Source: Bradyrhizobium sp. CCBAU 53340 (GTDB taxonomy: Bacteria > Pseudomonadota > Alphaproteobacteria > Rhizobiales > Xanthobacteraceae). Taken from it: a DNA stretch of 64,000 bases. A model generated the notes under the pieces. That model searched no databases. It had not been told where the DNA came from and was given only the letters and a program-made list of their open reading frames with translations. The DNA lies in NCBI RefSeq assembly GCF_015291645.1, contig NZ_CP030055.1:7276501-7340500 (forward strand). The letters are read 5' to 3'. This document shows positions 34,275-43,715 of this stretch, piece by piece. The translations under genes and the position numbers were made by a program. Every line of letters starts with the position of its first letter. Position 1 is the first letter of the stretch.

Positions 34275-35333
34275 TCATTTCAGGCGGGGATAGGTTGCAT
34301 GCGGATTGTCGATCATGATCTTGCGCACGAGATCGGAGGTGAGACCCTCGGGCAGCGCGTCCTGGCCGTCGAACTGCCAGTGCGGATAGTCCGTGGAGAA
34401 TAGGACCAATTCGTCCGACTGCATATGATCAAACAGGCGAATTAATGTCGCCTCATGCGGCGGCGCATCAAATGGCTGTAATGAGAAGCGGATGTTGCTG
34501 CGCACAATCTCGAGCGGGGCGCGATCGACCCAGGGAGTCTCCATCCGCACCCCGCGCCAGAACTTGTGCAGGCGCCAGAGATAGGGCGAGATCCAGGAGA
34601 CGCCTGACTCCAGCATCACCATTTTCAATCGCGGATACTTTGCGAACACGCCCTCGACGATCAGGCTGGTTAGCTGGGTCTGGAACGCCTGAGCCTGACC
34701 GACATAGTCCTCGATGTGATAGGAACCCCAGCCGACCGAGGTCGGCGGATTGTGATAGGCGGAACCGGCGTGGATACCGACAGGCAGATCGTGTCGTTCT
34801 GCCGCCTCGTAGATCGGCCATAGCGCGCGCTTTCCGAGCGGCACGTCGCCCATGACCAGCATCAGCACCTGCACGAAGCGCTTGTCCGTCGCGCAGCGCT
34901 CGATCTCAGCGACCGCCTTCTCGACGCTTTGCGTCGGGATCACGATCGAGCCGCGCAGCCGGGAATCGCGATCGAGCCACTCCTTGGCGAGCCATTCGTT
35001 CAGCGCGCGGCAGAAGGCCGCCTGCATGTCCTCGGAAAACACCATCTGCACGCCATAGAGCGGGTTGCAGATAGCGCAGCTGAGCTGGAAAGGATCGAGC
35101 ACATGCCGTTGCATGTCCTCCAGGCGTTCGCCCGGCTTGCCCGACTCGGGACGCCAATCCGGCCGCGCCACGATCGGCGAGTTCTTCGGATAGGATTGCG
35201 AGACGAGATCGACCATGCCGCGCGTCGTCACCTGGTCGCGCCAATAGTCGTTCAGATACGGCAGCAGGCTGGTCAGATGCGGCACGGCCGGATGCACGTC
35301 GCAATCCACCCCGCCGGCGATCAGGGACGTCAT
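34275..35333 (-). CDS. Amidohydrolase_2 family protein 2
   Basis: The 352-residue paralogue of the preceding protein has the same landmarks: DCDVHPAVPHL, GIHAGSAYHN, ESGVSWISPYLWRL and FSTDYPHWQFDG. Overall identity between the two is moderate. This is the first gene of the three-gene minus-strand unit (amidohydrolase 2, amidohydrolase 1, Rieske). The paralogues may form a heteromer or act in succession. The gene diverges from the CinA-type amidase gene. Confidence 0.87.
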   Translation of the reverse strand: MTSLIAGGVDCDVHPAVPHLTSLLPYLNDYWRDQVTTRGMVDLVSQSYPKNSPIVARPDWRPESGKPGERLEDMQRHVLDPFQLSCAICNPLYGVQMVFSEDMQAAFCRALNEWLAKEWLDRDSRLRGSIVIPTQSVEKAVAEIERCATDKRFVQVLMLVMGDVPLGKRALWPIYEAAERHDLPVGIHAGSAYHNPPTSVGWGSYHIEDYVGQAQAFQTQLTSLIVEGVFAKYPRLKMVMLESGVSWISPYLWRLHKFWRGVRMETPWVDRAPLEIVRSNIRFSLQPFDAPPHEATLIRLFDHMQSDELVLFSTDYPHWQFDGQDALPEGLTSDLVRKIMIDNPHATYPRLK

Positions 35334-35499
35334 GACGTCTCCCTTCTCACGTTTCCTCGTCGCGTCTTGTCGCGGGCGGCGCTTGGCCGTCCGTCTTACC
35401 AGCCATTCAAGCAGGCCTGCCCGTCGCCTGCAACTCGGCCAAGGCTGCTGTCATATGCTAGGAAAGCTGAGCTCGGTTGCGAAGGAATGGGATTTGGCG

Positions 35500-35982
35500 A
35501 TGAAAGAGCTCATCAGCATTGCGGAACAGGTCGCAGCGACACTGATCGCGCGCAAACAGACCATTGCGGTCGCGGAATCCTCCACGGGCGGCCTGATCTC
35601 AGCGAGCCTGCTCGCAGTGCCCGGGGCGTCCGCATATTTCCTCGGCGGCGCGGTGGTCTATACCCGCGACGCCAGGCGCGCGCTGATGGATATTTCGGAC
35701 GAAGGAATGAAAGGCTTTCGTTCGTCCTCGGAGCCCTATGCAAGACTTCTGGCCGAACAGATGCGCGGCCGCTTCAACTCCGACTGGGGCCTGTCCGAGA
35801 CCGGCGCGGCCGGTCCCGCGGGCAATCGTTACGGCGATGCGGCCGGCCACAGTTGCATGGCGGTCGCGGGACCTGCGGCCGAGGTGATGACGCTGGAGAC
35901 CGGGAGCAACGACCGGTTCGGCAACATGCAGGTGTTCGCGGCGACAGCGCTGAGGCTATTGCTGAGGAAGCTCGAGGGATGA
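35500..35982 (+). CDS. CinA-family nicotinamide-nucleotide amidase
   Basis: The protein has 160 residues from ATG 35500; an earlier ATG at 35458 would add 14 residues with no better ribosome-binding site. It is a stand-alone CinA C-terminal (PncC) domain: VAESSTGGLISASLLAVPGAS, FLGGAVVYTRDARRAL and a GAAGPAGNRYG loop. PncC deamidates nicotinamide mononucleotide to recycle it to NAD. The N-terminal CinA domain is absent, which is usual for the single-domain form. It is a single gene, with a short hypothetical gene convergent to it. Confidence 0.85.
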   Translation: MKELISIAEQVAATLIARKQTIAVAESSTGGLISASLLAVPGASAYFLGGAVVYTRDARRALMDISDEGMKGFRSSSEPYARLLAEQMRGRFNSDWGLSETGAAGPAGNRYGDAAGHSCMAVAGPAAEVMTLETGSNDRFGNMQVFAATALRLLLRKLEG

Positions 35983-36008
35983 GCGACGCTGCTGCTCACG
36001 CACCCGTG

Positions 36009-36776
36009 CTAGGAGCAGGACAAGCCGTTGCCCGGCTCGCGGCACAGCTTCGCGCGTACCTCGGCGAAATCGATCTTGCACTGCCTGGCTCTGCGCAGCC
36101 GTGAGGCGTGAGCGGCGTCGGCACTGGCCGCTGAAAGCAGATTGAGCTGCCTCTTGATGGCAGCGCTGCACATGAGTTCAGGGTTGCCGTCGAGATAGCG
36201 TGATTGGGCTCCAAGCTCCTGTCGGGTGAGCTCAGCGAATGGCCCAAGAGCCAATTGTGTTTCGATCGCCGTGAGCTCGGCATCGCTCGCCTGTGCGCGG
36301 GCAACACCATTCGTCTTGCGCTCGAATCCGTTTTCGAGGGCTGCGTGACCTGCCGAGGCGAGGTCCGCGAACTCCTGCGCCGCGTCTGGAAACTCACCAC
36401 GCTGGAAGCCGGCCAAAAGGTAGGACTTGCATTCCAATGGATTGCTCGCGAGCTTCAGAAGCGCCGCCAGTTGCGCCCGGTCCAGAGCGATGATGTGCTC
36501 ATCGTCGGTATAGGCATCCATCTCGGCTGCAACGATCGTATTGAGCACACCATTGGCGGCGGGCCATCCACCTCCGTTGAACGCCTCTTCAGTCTCCCGA
36601 AGGAAGATCGCCCTGAGGCCGGGATCGCTGCGGGCGATCGACGCTGCCAGGGGAAACCGCGCGATGTTCTGGTCGAAATCGCGTGCAAACGCGCTCGGCC
36701 CGAACAGGTTCACATAGGCCAGGTTTCCGGCCAGCAGGGCGACGACAACGAGCAGCAGGACTGATCTTCTGGTCAT
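36009..36776 (-). CDS. Hypothetical exported or membrane-anchored protein
   Basis: The 255-residue protein has an N-terminal hydrophobic segment (SVLLLVVVALLAGNLAYVNLF) and a remainder that is helical, Ala-rich and soluble, so it is either secreted or anchored in the inner membrane. Four cysteines are in the C-terminal half (including ECKSY, LMCSAAIK and KLCREPGNGLSCS), which could make disulfides in the periplasm. No domain is recognised. It stands alone between the CinA-type and DUF1488 genes. Confidence 0.7.
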   Translation of the reverse strand: MTRRSVLLLVVVALLAGNLAYVNLFGPSAFARDFDQNIARFPLAASIARSDPGLRAIFLRETEEAFNGGGWPAANGVLNTIVAAEMDAYTDDEHIIALDRAQLAALLKLASNPLECKSYLLAGFQRGEFPDAAQEFADLASAGHAALENGFERKTNGVARAQASDAELTAIETQLALGPFAELTRQELGAQSRYLDGNPELMCSAAIKRQLNLLSAASADAAHASRLRRARQCKIDFAEVRAKLCREPGNGLSCS

Positions 36777-36901
36777 GTGAGACTATTGGCGTGGACGAGC
36801 GCACCAACATCATCTCACGCCGCGCTCCCGCCATCCATTGCAACTACAGGCTGCCCTTAATGAATCCTTTCGCGGCCATGGCAAGTTACGCGCATGCCCC
36901 T

Positions 36902-37177
36902 CTATCGGGCCAAATGCCGCACGAAGATCCGCACCACATAGCCTTTGAACCGCGGCGCCTCGTCGTAGAGGTCCGACGCGATCCGCTCGATGGTCTCGCG
37001 CAGCGACGTGAACTGCGCCTGCCGCGCGCTGCTCTCGGTGCCCTGCATGCCGGCAAGCTCGTCCATCGCGGCGTCGCTGATTTGACACTGCACGATCTCG
37101 TCCTCACGCGTCATGGTGAAGCGGAAGGCCAGACGTTCAAGGTCATGGCCGATAATCCTGTCGCGCATCAGCGGCAT
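36902..37177 (-). CDS. DUF1488-like small protein
   Basis: The protein has 91 residues from the ATG ending at 37177; the frame opens 108 bp further upstream but with Gly-rich low-complexity sequence that is not credible as coding. It has LAFRFTMTREDEIVQCQISDAAMDELAG, which resembles DUF1488, a family of small uncharacterised proteins. No signal peptide or catalytic motif is seen. It lies downstream of the TPR gene on the same strand. Function unknown. Confidence 0.6.
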   Translation of the reverse strand: MPLMRDRIIGHDLERLAFRFTMTREDEIVQCQISDAAMDELAGMQGTESSARQAQFTSLRETIERIASDLYDEAPRFKGYVVRIFVRHLAR

Positions 37178-37281
37178 CAAATTGTCCCGGTCGCGCCCCC
37201 GCGCCGGACAATGCTGAAATTCGAGCGACTTGTCACCATGGAATGGGTGGGATGCGCGTCGCGTCCCACCACCACCCGCAG

Positions 37282-37896
37282 TCAATAGGCGAAGGCCGAG
37301 CCGGTCGGCTTCTCCAGCGCCGCGGCCAGCGATTTATACTCTTCGCAATCGGTGCCACAGATCGCAGCAATGCGGCTCAAATGATACATCGCCTGCTCGC
37401 GATTGCCCTGCTCGAGCTGCCACAGTCCGTAATACTGCCACGTCAGCACGTGGTTCGGATCTGCCCTCAGCGCCCGCTCGTACCAGACTTGCGATTGCCC
37501 GTAATTGCCGAGCTTTCGATAGGAATAGCCGATGAGATTGGCGACATTGGGATGGTCGTCATGGCCGAGCGCCTTCAATTGCTCGATCGCGGCCGCATAG
37601 TCGTTACGCAGGTAGATCGTGTCATAAGCCACGCGGTAGCCGGCTGCGAACGCGGGATCATCGATGCTTGACTGGTTGCCCGCCTTCTTGCCCTTCTGTG
37701 TTGCCTTGGTGCCCGAGCGTTTCGGATAGGTCGGCGCCGGCTGAGCCTTCTGGTCCGAATAGGCGCCGGCATAGGGATCGGTGCTGCCGGAACCACCACC
37801 TCCGCCGCCGCCTCCGCCCGCCGCAAAGACCGGCGAGTTCAGCAAGACTGCCGCAAATGTCCCCAGTGCGACGAGCTTGATCATTGCTGCGATCAT
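37282..37896 (-). CDS. Exported TPR protein with poly-Gly linker
   Basis: The 204-residue protein has a signal peptide (LVALGTFAAVLLNSPVFAAG) followed by a run of nine glycines. A basic, Lys/Pro-rich linker comes next (residues about 40-75). The C-terminal half has two to three tetratricopeptide repeats (DYAAAIEQLKALGHDDHPNV..., NYGQSQVWYERALRADPNHV, GNREQAMYHLSRI). TPRs bind partner proteins, here in the periplasm. No operon partner is apparent. Confidence 0.8.
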   Translation of the reverse strand: MIAAMIKLVALGTFAAVLLNSPVFAAGGGGGGGGGSGSTDPYAGAYSDQKAQPAPTYPKRSGTKATQKGKKAGNQSSIDDPAFAAGYRVAYDTIYLRNDYAAAIEQLKALGHDDHPNVANLIGYSYRKLGNYGQSQVWYERALRADPNHVLTWQYYGLWQLEQGNREQAMYHLSRIAAICGTDCEEYKSLAAALEKPTGSAFAY

Positions 37897-38017
37897 GTTT
37901 GTCTCCTGTCCTGTTTCAAGCGGCCCCGGACGAATTGATAAACCCTGCTTCTGCAGGGATATTCCGGACGCCGGACCGGCGGAGACCTAAGTAGCCGTAC
38001 GACAGTTCTGTTGTCGT

Positions 38018-39487
38018 TTACTGAAACGCGACCTCGGCGAAACTGCGGAGCTTGCGCGAATGCAGCCGCTCCGATTCTTGCTGCTTGAGCCGCTCCAGCG
38101 CCTTCAGGCCGATCTCGAGATGCTGACCGACGCGATGACGATAGAATTCGCTGGCCATGCCGGCGAGCTTGATCTCGCCATGCAGTGGCTTGTCGGAGAC
38201 GCAGAGCAGCGTGCCGTAGGGCACGCGGAAGCGGTAGCCATTGGCGGCGATCGCGGCCGATTCCATGTCGAGCGCAACCGCGCGCGATTGCGACATGCGG
38301 CGGATCACGTCGGGCCCCGAGATCTCCCAGTTGCGGTTGTCGACGCTGGCGACGGTGCCGGTGCGCATCAATCGCTTGAGCTCGAAACCTTCCAGACCCG
38401 TGACGTCCTCGACTGCCTGCTCCAAGGCGACCTGCATCTCGGCCAGCGCCGGGATCGGCACCCACAGAGGCAGCTCGCGGTCGAGCACGTGGTCCTCGCG
38501 CACATAACCATGCGCGAGCACGTAGTCGCCGAGTCGCTGCGTATTGCGCAAGCCGGCGCAATGCCCGAGCATCAGCCAGGCATGCGGCCGCAGCACTGCG
38601 ACGTGATCGGTAACGTTGCGGGCATTGGACGGACCGGTGCCGATATTGATCAGGGTGATGCCGCGGCAATCAGGCGCGACCAGATGAAAGGCCGGCATCT
38701 GCGGGGTGCGCACGGGCGCGTCGCCGCTCGTCGCGCCGCCGCTATGCGTAATCACATTGCCGGGTGCGACGAAGGCATCGAGGCCGGCCTCGCCGGACTG
38801 GAGCCGCTGCTGGCACGCTTGCGCGAAGGCATCGACATAGAACTGGTAGTTGGTGAAGATCACGAAGTTCTGGAAATGCTCGGGGTCGGTGCCGGTGTAG
38901 TGGTAGAGCCGGCGCAGCGAGTAGTCGACGCGAGCGGCGCGGAACAGCGACAGCGGCTCCGGCGTACCCGGTCGAAGCTCGAACGTGCCGTCGGCGATGG
39001 AATCGTCCATGGTGGCGAGATCGGGCACGTCGAACGCATCGCGCAGCGATCGCGTGGCGAGCGAACTCTCGCTGGTGGTGATGGCGGCTTCGATGTTGAT
39101 GTCGCGGCGATAGGCGAAGTGGATCGGGATCGGCTCGACGGATTCACCGATCTCGACCGGCACGCCGTGGTTCTGGATCAAAAGGCCGATCTGCTCGGTG
39201 AGATAGGCACGGAACAGATCCGGCCGCGTCACACTGGTCTCGTGCACGCCCGGTCCCGCGACGAAGCCATAGGCGAGACGCGAATCGAGCCGTGCATGCG
39301 TCGCCGTAGTGAGACGGACGAAGGGATAATAGGCTCGCACCCGCGTCGTGATCGCCTCGCCCGAGACATAGGCCTCGAACCGGTCACGCAGGAATTTGGT
39401 GTTCCGCTCGTAGATTTCTTCGAGCCGGGCGACGGCGGCCGATGCATCGGAGAAGGATTTGGTGGCGATGGAGGGGGGAGATTGCAT
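38018..39487 (-). CDS. amn: AMP nucleosidase
   Basis: The 489-residue protein has the AMP nucleosidase layout: an N-terminal domain (MQSPPSIATKSFSDASAAVA..., with YERNTKFLRDRFEAYVSG) and a C-terminal purine-nucleoside-phosphorylase-like domain (GITLINIGTGPSNARNVTDHVAVL, AVALDMESAAIAANGYRFRVPYGTLLCVSDKP). It hydrolyses AMP to adenine and ribose 5-phosphate and so affects adenylate levels. The gene is monocistronic. Confidence 0.92.
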   Translation of the reverse strand: MQSPPSIATKSFSDASAAVARLEEIYERNTKFLRDRFEAYVSGEAITTRVRAYYPFVRLTTATHARLDSRLAYGFVAGPGVHETSVTRPDLFRAYLTEQIGLLIQNHGVPVEIGESVEPIPIHFAYRRDINIEAAITTSESSLATRSLRDAFDVPDLATMDDSIADGTFELRPGTPEPLSLFRAARVDYSLRRLYHYTGTDPEHFQNFVIFTNYQFYVDAFAQACQQRLQSGEAGLDAFVAPGNVITHSGGATSGDAPVRTPQMPAFHLVAPDCRGITLINIGTGPSNARNVTDHVAVLRPHAWLMLGHCAGLRNTQRLGDYVLAHGYVREDHVLDRELPLWVPIPALAEMQVALEQAVEDVTGLEGFELKRLMRTGTVASVDNRNWEISGPDVIRRMSQSRAVALDMESAAIAANGYRFRVPYGTLLCVSDKPLHGEIKLAGMASEFYRHRVGQHLEIGLKALERLKQQESERLHSRKLRSFAEVAFQ

Positions 39488-39547
39488 TGTTCGACCGCCG
39501 GGTTGCTGGGGCTCGAGTCGAACTATAGCAAGAACAGGGCCGCACCG

Positions 39548-39838
39548 TCATTGCGATCGCTGAAAAGTACTCAGGAGAGCTACGACCAAAATAAGTCCGA
39601 GAAATGTTACCACTGCCGTAAACAGCTTACGACGACGGTCACGACATCGGTCCGAAAGCTTGTTCGAGAGGACGGCCACAACGGAGCGTTGCCCCCTGGT
39701 GAACCAATCCAGCGATTGGGCGTGGTCCTCAGACCATTCTTCGAGAAACTTGTGTTGCTGATAGGCTCCAACAACGAAGGCTGGGATTGCAGCGAAGAAA
39801 AGGACGTGCGTCAGAGCCGACACAATCGTCTCTAGCAT
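39548..39838 (-). CDS. Small two-helix membrane protein, hypothetical
   Basis: The protein has 96 residues from the ATG ending at 39838, which has GGAGG at 9-bp spacing; a start seven codons upstream has none. It has two hydrophobic helices (residues about 6-24 and 72-90) around a polar, basic loop with WFTRGQRSVVAVLSNKLSDRCRDRRRK. No domain is recognised. Its 5' neighbourhood in this strand is a 21-bp-plus gap to the type I secretion genes, so it could be cotranscribed with them. Confidence 0.55.
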   Translation of the reverse strand: MLETIVSALTHVLFFAAIPAFVVGAYQQHKFLEEWSEDHAQSLDWFTRGQRSVVAVLSNKLSDRCRDRRRKLFTAVVTFLGLILVVALLSTFQRSQ

Positions 39839-39923
39839 TATCGACAGCCTCCAAAACACCGCTGCTACACCGCGAGTCTAGCAGGTATCCCGGATTTGGC
39901 ACCGCGCCGGATGACGCTTCGCG

Positions 39924-41258
39924 TCACTTCTCCCGGAAGGCCCGCATGAACTGGTCGTGCAGCGGCTTCAACAGGTAGGACAGCATGGTGCGGTCGCCGG
40001 TCTGGACGAAGGCTTCGACCGGCATGCCGGGGATCAGCTTGGAATCGCCGAGCCGGGCGACCTCCTCGGCCGACATCGAGACGCGGATCGTGTAGTAGCT
40101 CTGGCCCGTGCGCTGGTCGGTCGTGACGTCAGGCGAGACGCGGCTGACCACGCCGTTGAGCTCGGGCGTGGTGCGCTGGTTGAAGGCGGACAGACGCAGC
40201 AACGTCTTCTGGCCGATCTGCAGCTTGTCGATATCGACCGGATTGACCTTGGCCTCGACCTGGAGATCGTCGGTCTGCGGCACGATCAGCATCAGGGTGT
40301 CGCCGGCGGTGACGACGCCGCCGACGGTGTGCACCGTCGATTGCAGCACCATGCCGTCCTGCGGCGCGCGGATGTCGACGCGGCGGAGCTGGTCTTCGGC
40401 CGCGACCTTGCGCTCGATCAGCTCGCCGCTCTTGTCGTTGGTCTCGCGCAGATCCTTGGAGACCTCGCTCACCATGTCCTTGTCGACCTGGATGATCTGC
40501 AGCTCGGTCTCGGTGATCTTGCCCTTCGCCTGCGCCCGCGAGGCGATGTATTGCGCGCGCTCGCCGTTGAGACGGGCCGAGTCGCGCTCGAGCGTGGTCA
40601 GGCGCGAGATCTGGACCAGGTGCTTGTCATAGAGATCGCGCACGCCGGTGAGCTCCTGCTGCACCAGCGCGATCTCCTTGTCCTTGGCTTTCTCCTGCGC
40701 CTGGAGACCATCGATCTCCTCATTGAGCTGCTGGATGCGTTCACGCAGCTGCGCCTTCTGGCCGGCGCGGCCGTTGACGCGGACCTCGAACAGCTTGCTT
40801 TCGGCTGACAGCAGGGCCTTGACGTCGGGATCGTCACGGCGGTCAAGCAGCGCTTGCGGGAATTCGATCTTGTCGAGACCGCGCTGTTCGGCCTGAAGCC
40901 GTGCCGCACGCGCCTGCGCGGCGTCGAGATTCTTGGTGACGATGGCGAGATTGGCCCTGGTGACGGTGTCGTCGAGCCGCACCACGATGTCGCCGGCCTT
41001 GACCACGTCGCCGTCACGCGCGCGCACCTCGCCGACCACGCCGCCGGTCGGGTGTTGCACCTTCTTGACGTTGGATTCGACCACGATCTGGCCCGGCGCG
41101 ATCAGCGCGCCTGAGATCAGCACGGTCGAGGCCCAGCCGCCGAGACCGACGGCGAGGAACGCCACGATGCCGAGACCAAGGAACAGATGAAACCGGATCG
41201 ATTCCCGCACCGTCTTGGGCGCAGCGGGCTTGGTCCCGCCAACCGTCATCGTGCTCAT
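39924..41258 (-). CDS. Type I secretion membrane fusion protein (HlyD/PrsE type)
   Basis: The 444-residue adaptor protein has a short cytoplasmic N-terminus, one membrane helix (FLGLGIVAFLAVGLGGWAS, about residues 29-47) and a barrel-sandwich (lipoyl) part split by a long coiled coil (residues about 125-290). It continues as RAPQDGMVLQSTVHTVGGVV and a beta-barrel C-terminus. It spans the periplasm between the ABC ATPase and an outer-membrane TolC-like channel that is not in this window. The start overlaps the ATPase gene stop by 4 bp. Confidence 0.92.
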   Translation of the reverse strand: MSTMTVGGTKPAAPKTVRESIRFHLFLGLGIVAFLAVGLGGWASTVLISGALIAPGQIVVESNVKKVQHPTGGVVGEVRARDGDVVKAGDIVVRLDDTVTRANLAIVTKNLDAAQARAARLQAEQRGLDKIEFPQALLDRRDDPDVKALLSAESKLFEVRVNGRAGQKAQLRERIQQLNEEIDGLQAQEKAKDKEIALVQQELTGVRDLYDKHLVQISRLTTLERDSARLNGERAQYIASRAQAKGKITETELQIIQVDKDMVSEVSKDLRETNDKSGELIERKVAAEDQLRRVDIRAPQDGMVLQSTVHTVGGVVTAGDTLMLIVPQTDDLQVEAKVNPVDIDKLQIGQKTLLRLSAFNQRTTPELNGVVSRVSPDVTTDQRTGQSYYTIRVSMSAEEVARLGDSKLIPGMPVEAFVQTGDRTMLSYLLKPLHDQFMRAFREK

Positions 41259-43003
41259 GCTTTGGCCACTCCGCCTTCGCTGACGACCTTGATCGGCGCC
41301 GGCGGCGCGACGCGGGGCTGCAGCACCTGGGCGAGCACCTGCTCCTTCGGGCCGAAGGCCTGCATGCGGCCGTCGCGCAGCACCAGGATCTGGTCGACCG
41401 CCTCGACGCCGATCGGGCGATGCGCCACCACAATGACAATGGCGCCGCGTTCACGCGATGTGCGGATGGCGCGGGTCAGCGCCTCGTCACCTTCGGTGTC
41501 GAGATTGGAATTGGGCTCGTCAAGCACGATCAGGAACGGATTGCCGTAGAGCGCGCGCGCCAGCGCCACGCGCTGGGCCTGGCCTGCGGAGAGCGAGGCG
41601 CCCTGCTCGCCGACCTGCGTGTTGTAGCCCTCGCGCATCTTGATGATCATCTCGTGCACGCCGGCCTCCTTGGCCGCGGAGATGATGCCGTCGGACGTCG
41701 CCTCGGGATCGAAGCGGCTGATGTTCTGCGCGATGGTGCCGCCGAACAGCTCGACGTCCTGAGGCAGATAGCCGATGTGGCGGCCGAGCACGTCACTCGA
41801 CCATTGGTCGAGCGCCGCGCCGTCGAGCCGGACCTTGCCGCGAACCGGCTGCCAGACACCGACCAGCGCGCGGATCAGCGAGGACTTGCCGGAGCCGCTC
41901 GGCCCGATCACGCCGAGGCCGTTGCCGGCTTCCAGCGCAAAGGTGACGTCCTGCACGATGATGCGCTGGTCGCCCGGCGCCACCATGGCGACGCCTTCGA
42001 CCGAGAGCCGGCTGGTGGGCGCCTGCAACTGGGTCGGCGTTGCCTGCGCCGGCATCTGCTCCAAGAGGCGGCTGAGGCGATGCCAGCTCTGGCGGGCCGC
42101 CACGAAGGATTTCCAGTGCGCGATCGCAAGATCGACCGGCGCCAACGCGCGGGCCGAGAGGATCGAGCCGGCGATGATGATGCCGGCGGTCGCCTCCTGG
42201 TGGATGACGAGATAGGCACCGACCGCGAGCACCGCCGATTGCAGCATCATGCGCAGCACTTTTGCGATTGCGCCGAGGCCGCCGGCGACATCGCTCGCGC
42301 GCTGATTGCCGGCGAGGTATTTTTCGTTGGCCGCGCTCCAGCGCTGGTTCAGCCGGCCGGCCATGCCCATCGACACCAGCACTTCGGCGTTGCGGCGGCT
42401 GGACTGGGCGAGGTCGTTGCGCTGGGCGGCAAGGCCCATCGCCTCCTTCGCCGGCTGGCGGGACAGGAATTCGGTGACCAGGGTCAGCCCGACCAGGATG
42501 ATAGCGCCGACCAGCGCGGTCACGCCGATCATGACATGGAAGGCGAAGCAGATGGCGAGATAGAGCGGCAGCCAGGGCAGGTCGAAGAAGGCACTCGGGC
42601 CCATGCCGCTCAGGAAGGAACGGACATTGTCGAGATCGCGCAGCGGTTGCAGCCCCTCGTTGCGGTTGCCGACCAGCAGCGGCAGGCGCACGATGGTGTC
42701 GAACACGCGCTTGTTGAGGGCCTCGTCGAGCGCGGTGCCGACCCGTCCGAGGATGCGGCCGCGGATCATGTCGAGCACGCCCTGGCCCATATAGAGGCCG
42801 CTGGCGAGGATGATCAGACCAACCAGGGTCGGGATGCTGCGGCTCGGCAGCACCCGGTCATAGACCTCCAGCATGAAGATCGAGCCGGTCAGGTAGAGCA
42901 GGTTGATCATGCAGCTCATGAAGCCCACGCCGACGAACGCCGTGCGGCAGGCACGCAGCGCGTCACCGAGCTCTGAACGGCGTAAGCCCGGAACGGCTGC
43001 CAT
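41255..43003 (-). CDS. Type I secretion ABC ATPase/permease (PrsD type)
   Basis: The 582-residue inner-membrane exporter has a six-helix transmembrane domain (residues about 20-310) and a C-terminal ATPase with Walker A GPSGSGKSS, signature LSAGQAQRVALARAL and Walker B LIVLDEPNSNLD. There is no N-terminal C39 peptidase-like domain, as is usual for PrsD/AprD-type exporters of RTX proteins and adhesins. It is paired with the fusion protein in a two-gene operon. The large secreted protein at 55963 is a candidate substrate, but a dedicated substrate is not encoded next to it. Confidence 0.92.
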   Translation of the reverse strand: MAAVPGLRRSELGDALRACRTAFVGVGFMSCMINLLYLTGSIFMLEVYDRVLPSRSIPTLVGLIILASGLYMGQGVLDMIRGRILGRVGTALDEALNKRVFDTIVRLPLLVGNRNEGLQPLRDLDNVRSFLSGMGPSAFFDLPWLPLYLAICFAFHVMIGVTALVGAIILVGLTLVTEFLSRQPAKEAMGLAAQRNDLAQSSRRNAEVLVSMGMAGRLNQRWSAANEKYLAGNQRASDVAGGLGAIAKVLRMMLQSAVLAVGAYLVIHQEATAGIIIAGSILSARALAPVDLAIAHWKSFVAARQSWHRLSRLLEQMPAQATPTQLQAPTSRLSVEGVAMVAPGDQRIIVQDVTFALEAGNGLGVIGPSGSGKSSLIRALVGVWQPVRGKVRLDGAALDQWSSDVLGRHIGYLPQDVELFGGTIAQNISRFDPEATSDGIISAAKEAGVHEMIIKMREGYNTQVGEQGASLSAGQAQRVALARALYGNPFLIVLDEPNSNLDTEGDEALTRAIRTSRERGAIVIVVAHRPIGVEAVDQILVLRDGRMQAFGPKEQVLAQVLQPRVAPPAPIKVVSEGGVAKA

Positions 43004-43203
43004 CAGTCTGATCTCTTTCGGGTAAGGGGCAAAACCCCTGATTTCAAAGGTAAATTGAAGCTACTCGCCTCGGATTAATATCGGGTATTTCCCGCGTGCA
43101 ACGCAATCGAATTAATCCGGGCCCGTCACATCTACCTCTAACGGCCCGATCTGCAAGTCCGGTATTTCACAGTCTTTGCGGCTTTTTCTGGCAAAGACGA
43201 CCA

Positions 43204-43228
43204 CCTCTCCCCAGGTTGTGGGGAGAGG
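43204..43228. repeat. Short hairpin related to family D
   Basis: CCTCTCCCC and GGGGAGAGG form a 9-bp inverted repeat around a seven-base centre (AGGTTGT). It resembles the end hairpins of family D. It lies in the 256-bp gap before the PrsD-type exporter gene and after the GlsB-like gene, and may also end transcription. Confidence 0.6.
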
Positions 43229-43259
43229 CGCAGGGTTCCGATCGACGGAAACAAGCCCG

Positions 43260-43529
43260 CTAGAGCCGGCCACCGCCGCGCACCAGCCGCACCACCAGCA
43301 GCAGGATGACGGCGCCGATCGCGGAATAGATGATTTCCGAGACCAGCCCGAGGCCGAGATGGATGCCGAGCTTCGGGAACAGGAAACTCGCGACAAACGC
43401 GCCGGCGATGCCGATCACGATGTCACCGATGATGCCGAACCCACTCCCCCGCACGACCTTGCCGGCGAGCCAGCCGGCGACCAGGCCGACGAACAGGATG
43501 ATGATGAGGCTTTGACCAGAAATGTACAT
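43260..43529 (-). CDS. GlsB/YeaQ/YmgE family membrane protein
   Basis: The 89-residue protein has three hydrophobic helices (MYISGQSLIIILFVGLVAGW..., GDIVIGIAGAFVASFLF, SEIIYSAIGAVILLLVVRL) with the GLVAGWLAGKVVRGSG motif of the transglycosylase-associated family. Despite the name, it is a stress-induced membrane protein whose function is unclear. The gene is single. Confidence 0.85.
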   Translation of the reverse strand: MYISGQSLIIILFVGLVAGWLAGKVVRGSGFGIIGDIVIGIAGAFVASFLFPKLGIHLGLGLVSEIIYSAIGAVILLLVVRLVRGGGRL

Positions 43530-43715
43530 AAGTGGAAGTCCCTCTCCGTGAACGCGGCCATGGAACCGGAACCGGGATGAATGGGGTCTGAATGGTGTCG
43601 CGGGACGGCCCCTCAAGCGAGAATCGCAAAACAACCCCATGCACAGTAGCAACGGCTCCCCGCCGCGATGCGCGGTGGGTTGTGACAACCTCATGTGTGA
43701 GTGGAGGATTTTCGG

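Noticed and set aside
39541..39560. A half copy of repeat family A
   Set aside because: Only the first dozen bases of the arm (CGTCATTGCGATCG) are present, which is too little to call an element.
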